A DNA stretch of 63,995 bases, taken from Pseudomonas sp. UBA4617. GTDB lineage: Bacteria > Pseudomonadota > Gammaproteobacteria > Pseudomonadales > Pseudomonadaceae. The stretch is from positions 1 through 63,995 of the forward strand of contig NZ_DGIR01000025.1 of the NCBI RefSeq assembly GCF_002386445.1, read 5' to 3'. A program made the translations under genes and the position numbers. Below, one piece after another: positions 61,232 to 63,995 of this stretch. Every line of letters starts with the position of its first letter. Positions within the stretch are counted from its first letter, which is position 1. A model generated the notes under the pieces. The model made no database searches and was not told the origin of the DNA. It worked only from the letters and a program-made list of their open reading frames with translations.

Positions 61232-63379
61232 ATGCTCGAACAGGCTCAGCGCGTTCTCAAGGACGTCTTCGGCTACGACAGTTTCCGCGGGCGCCAGGCA
61301 GCGATCATCGACTGCGTGGCCAATGGCGGCGATGCCCTGGTGCTGATGCCCACCGGCGGCGGCAAGTCCTTGTGTTTCCAGGTGCCGGGGTTGTTGCGTC
61401 CGGGCCTGACGGTGGTGGTTTCGCCGCTGATCGCGCTGATGGATGATCAGGTTGCCACGCTCGATGAACTGGGCGTGCCGGCCGCCGCACTGAACTCCAC
61501 GCTGACGCCCGAGCAGCAGCGTGAACTGGCCGGGCGCCTGCGGCGTGGCGAGGTGAAGATGCTGTACCTGGCGCCGGAGCGCCTGGTGCAGCCGCGCATG
61601 CTTGACTTCCTGCGTGACCTGGACATCGCCTTGTTCGCCATCGACGAAGCCCACTGCGTGTCGCAATGGGGGCATGACTTCCGCCCCGAGTACCTGCAAC
61701 TGGGCCAGCTGGCCGAGCTGTTTCCGCATGTGCCGCGCATCGCCCTGACCGCCACCGCCGACATGCGCACCCGCGAAGAAATCGTCCAGCGCTTGCACCT
61801 GCAAGGTGCCGAGCGCTTCCTGTCGAGCTTCGACCGGCCCAACATCTTCTACCGCATCGTGCCCAAGGAGGCGCCGCGCAAGCAACTGATGGCGTTCCTC
61901 GGCGAGCGCCGTGGCAACGCCGGCATCGTCTATTGCCTGTCGCGCAAGAAAGTCGACGAAACCGCCGCCTTCCTCTGCGACCAGGGTTTCCCGGCGTTGC
62001 CCTATCACGCTGGCCTGCCTGCCGAGACGCGCGCGGCCAACCAGCACCGGTTCCTCAACGAGGAAGGGCTGATCATGGTCGCCACCATTGCCTTCGGCAT
62101 GGGCATCGACAAGCCCAACGTGCGCTTCGTTGCCCACCTCGACCTGCCCAAGTCGCTGGAGGCGTACTACCAGGAGACCGGCCGGGCCGGGCGTGACGGC
62201 CTGCCGTCCGATGCCTGGATGGCCTACGGCCTGCAGGACATGGTGATGCTCAAGCAGATGCTGCAGAACTCCGAAGGTGACGAACGCCACAAGCGCATCG
62301 AGCAGCACAAGCTCGACGCCATGCTGGCGCTGTGCGAAGAAACCCGCTGCCGGCGCCAGGCGCTGCTGGCCTATTTCGACGAGGTGCTTGAACAGCCATG
62401 CGGGCACTGCGACAACTGTGTCGACCAGGTGCAGACCTGGGACGCCACCGAGCCGGCCCGCCAGGCGCTGTCGACGGTGTTCCGCACCGGCCAGCGCTAC
62501 GGCGTTGGCCACCTGGTCGACGTACTGCTGGGCAAGGACACCGAGAAGGTACGCAATTTCGGCCACGAGAAACTCTCGGTGTTTGGCGTGGGCAAAGGTC
62601 TGGCCGAGGCCGAGTGGCGTTCGCTGTTCCGTCAGTTGGTGGCGCGTGGCCTGGTCGATATCGACCTGGAAGGCTATGGCGGCCTGCGCCTGTCCGACAG
62701 CTGCCGGCCGCTGCTGCGTGGCGAAGTGACCTTGCAGCTGCGCCGCGACTTCAAGCCGCAGACCAGCGCCAGGGCTGCGTCGTCCGGCGCTGGCAGCCCG
62801 GCCAGCCAGCTGGTGCGTGCCGAGGAGCGCGAACTGTGGGAGGCGCTGCGCACCTTGCGGCGCAAGCTGGCCGAGGAACACAGCGTGCCGCCCTACGTCA
62901 TCTTCCCCGATTCGACCTTGCTGGAGATGTTGCGCAGCCAGCCGGTCAGCCTCAGCGACATGGCCCAGGTCAGCGGCGTGGGTGCGCGCAAGCTCGAGCG
63001 TTATGGGCAGGCCTTCCTCGAAGTGCTGAACAACAGCGGCGGCAGCGCCGAGGCGCCGAAAGTGGTGCTCGACCTGCGCCACGAGCTGGTCAGCCTGGCC
63101 CGTGCCGGCATGACCCCGGCGCAGATCGCCGGGCAGCTCAATTGCAGCGAGAAGAACGTCTATAGCCTGCTGGCCGAGGCGTTGGGCCGTCAGGAACTGA
63201 GCCTGGAGCAGGCGCTGGACCTGCCGGAAGACCTGTTGATGGAAGTGCAGGATGCCTTCCTCGACGGCGAGGGCGAGCTGCCACCGGTATCGGCCATCGC
63301 GCCGTTGTTCGGTGGCCGCGTGCCAGAAGGCGTGCTGTATTGCGTACGGGCGGCGCTGGCAGCCGAATTCGAGTTGTGA
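61232..63379 (+). CDS. recQ: ATP-dependent DNA helicase RecQ
   Basis: RecQ unwinds DNA in repair and replication-fork restart. The 715-residue protein has Walker A MPTGGGKSLCF (Lys45), DEAH at 138-141 (IDEAHCVSQWGHDF), a zinc-binding segment with QPCGHCDNC, the RQC winged helix and an HRDC domain (REELWEALRTLRRKLAEEH region onward). About 100 further residues follow with a second helical domain that carries a helix-turn-helix-like motif (MTPAQIAGQLNCSEKNVYSL). The start at 61232 has TGGAG 7 nt upstream; earlier codons of the frame are discarded. A near-consensus -10 (TATACT at 61096-61101) lacks a good -35. Confidence 0.95.
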   Translation: MLEQAQRVLKDVFGYDSFRGRQAAIIDCVANGGDALVLMPTGGGKSLCFQVPGLLRPGLTVVVSPLIALMDDQVATLDELGVPAAALNSTLTPEQQRELAGRLRRGEVKMLYLAPERLVQPRMLDFLRDLDIALFAIDEAHCVSQWGHDFRPEYLQLGQLAELFPHVPRIALTATADMRTREEIVQRLHLQGAERFLSSFDRPNIFYRIVPKEAPRKQLMAFLGERRGNAGIVYCLSRKKVDETAAFLCDQGFPALPYHAGLPAETRAANQHRFLNEEGLIMVATIAFGMGIDKPNVRFVAHLDLPKSLEAYYQETGRAGRDGLPSDAWMAYGLQDMVMLKQMLQNSEGDERHKRIEQHKLDAMLALCEETRCRRQALLAYFDEVLEQPCGHCDNCVDQVQTWDATEPARQALSTVFRTGQRYGVGHLVDVLLGKDTEKVRNFGHEKLSVFGVGKGLAEAEWRSLFRQLVARGLVDIDLEGYGGLRLSDSCRPLLRGEVTLQLRRDFKPQTSARAASSGAGSPASQLVRAEERELWEALRTLRRKLAEEHSVPPYVIFPDSTLLEMLRSQPVSLSDMAQVSGVGARKLERYGQAFLEVLNNSGGSAEAPKVVLDLRHELVSLARAGMTPAQIAGQLNCSEKNVYSLLAEALGRQELSLEQALDLPEDLLMEVQDAFLDGEGELPPVSAIAPLFGGRVPEGVLYCVRAALAAEFEL

Positions 63380-63490
63380 CCGGCATCAGGCTTGGCGGCA
63401 TCGCCGCCATCTGCTGACCTTGGTCATGTTTTTTGACGATAATTGGACATACACCAGAGCCCGAACCTTGCCTCGTGGGGCGGGTCATGG

Positions 63491-63509
63491 TTAGCTGCCT
63501 AATAATTAG
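63491..63509. promoter_or_regulatory. Overlapping palindromes before marR
   Basis: TTAG-CTGC-CTAA and CTAAT-A-ATTAG overlap in TTAGCTGCCTAATAATTAG. The block lies 21 bp before the MarR start codon, a typical place for an autoregulatory MarR site. Confidence 0.55.
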
Positions 63510-63529
63510 ATCTGTTCAATGAGTTGCCT

Positions 63530-63967
63530 ATGCCCCTGACCGACAACCAACACCGCTTCGGCATGCAGCTGGCCCAGATGTCCCGCGGCTGGCGTGCCGA
63601 ACTGGACCGCCGCCTGGCCGGGCTCAACCTGTCCCAGGCGCGCTGGCTGGTGTTGCTGCACCTGGCCCGTTTCGAAGACGCCCCGACCCAGCGCGAGCTG
63701 GCCCAGAGCGTGGGGGTCGAAGGCCCGACCCTGGCGCGCCTGCTCGACAGCCTGGAAGCGCAGGGGCTGGTGCGCCGGCAGGCGGTACTGGAAGACCGGC
63801 GGGCGAAGAAGATCGTGCTCTGCCCTCCGGCCAAGCCGCTGATCGACCAGATCGAGACCATTGCCAACCAGCTACGGGTGGAACTGTTCACCGGGGTGGA
63901 CGAGGCCGACCTGCAGGTGTGCATGCGGGTGCATGCCAGGATCCTGGCCAACCTGGAGAAATCCTGA
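63530..63967 (+). CDS. MarR/SlyA family transcriptional regulator
   Basis: This 145-residue regulator has the MarR winged helix: FEDAPTQRELAQSVGVEGPT, LARLLDSLEAQGLVRRQA and DRRAKKIVLCPPAK, which is the wing. MarR proteins sense small phenolic or oxidative signals and usually repress their own gene. The ribosome site is weak, and I start at the ATG 63530 rather than at the in-frame TTG 6 bp earlier. An overlapping palindrome pair lies in the promoter. Whether it controls a transporter outside the window cannot be told here. Confidence 0.9.
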   Translation: MPLTDNQHRFGMQLAQMSRGWRAELDRRLAGLNLSQARWLVLLHLARFEDAPTQRELAQSVGVEGPTLARLLDSLEAQGLVRRQAVLEDRRAKKIVLCPPAKPLIDQIETIANQLRVELFTGVDEADLQVCMRVHARILANLEKS

Positions 63968-63976
63968 GGGACCTTG

Positions 63977-63995
63977 GGGCCGCTTTGCGGCCCTG
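63977..63995. terminator. Hairpin after marR, cut by the window edge
   Basis: GGGCCGC pairs with GCGGCCC over TTT, 9 bp after the marR stop. The same hairpin forms the inner part of the second-family repeat near 47608-47622, so the window edge probably cuts another copy of that element or a terminator. Confidence 0.5.

Noticed and set aside
1..63995. CRISPR arrays, tRNA/rRNA genes, insertion sequences or prophage
   Set aside because: No spaced direct repeats, no cloverleaf-like sequence, no transposase or integrase, and no phage genes were seen; the repeats found are REP-type palindromes.

Overview
This window looks like chromosome of a fluorescent pseudomonad of the Pseudomonas putida group. 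The DNA is GC-rich, and it carries the end of a pyoverdine-type peptide synthetase with an FpvA-type receptor. It also has phaJ1 and tandem fadD genes, gbuA/gbuR, and many copies of the putida-type REP palindrome (core CCGGCCTCTTCGCGGG). From memory only, the order from aceK to recQ/marR resembles one continuous core segment of P. putida KT2440. I do not recall the pyoverdine genes at the left end sitting next to that segment, so a strain-specific junction may lie near 7.8-8.3 kb.

Layout. 1-7.8 kb is a siderophore block: the last NRPS module with its thioesterase, the TonB receptor with a signalling domain, and a secreted formylglycine-generating-enzyme-like protein of the PvdO type. 8-17.1 kb is housekeeping: two EamA permeases, DUF4265, aceK, a lipoprotein, a CvfB-like RNA-binding protein, a CsbD stress protein, a YihY membrane protein, peptide deformylase and a GNAT. 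17.4-21.2 kb holds a DUF2790 protein, a LysE exporter and a four-gene ECF42 sigma-factor module preceded by a promoter that fits the sigma factor itself. 21.3-35.3 kb is rich in acyl-CoA genes: a lipase-like hydrolase and phaJ1 diverge from fadD2-fadD1, and a KAS III follows. A gamma-glutamyl-polyamine synthetase/oxidase pair and hrpA lie between them. 35.4-43.3 kb has a porin, a DUF482 protein, an ABC exporter, a LysR-hydrolase-cyclophilin run, and azoR. 43.6-52.3 kb has EamA and MFS exporters, an MscS channel, a DEAD-box helicase, two gene remnants (DUF3077-like and BrnA antitoxin) and a LysR regulator. 52.3-57.7 kb is the guanidinobutyrate block (symporter, gbuA, gbuR) plus an Aer-like energy taxis receptor. 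57.7-64 kb has a DTW-domain tRNA enzyme, an AggA/LapE-like TolC channel, DUF454, a YecA/YgfB protein, recQ and a MarR regulator.

How it works together. The strongest local circuits are siderophore production and uptake, the self-contained ECF42/DGPF operon, fatty-acid activation and its diversion to PHA or fatty-acid synthesis, and arginine/polyamine breakdown (gbuA and the GS-like/oxidase pair). I see no tRNA or rRNA gene, CRISPR array, insertion sequence or prophage. The best candidates for less-described biology are the ECF42 module with its readable promoter, a roughly 300-nt leader with a polyproline mini-ORF before an EamA permease, a GNAT gene that may start at ATT, and a BrnA-like antitoxin interrupted by one stop codon.
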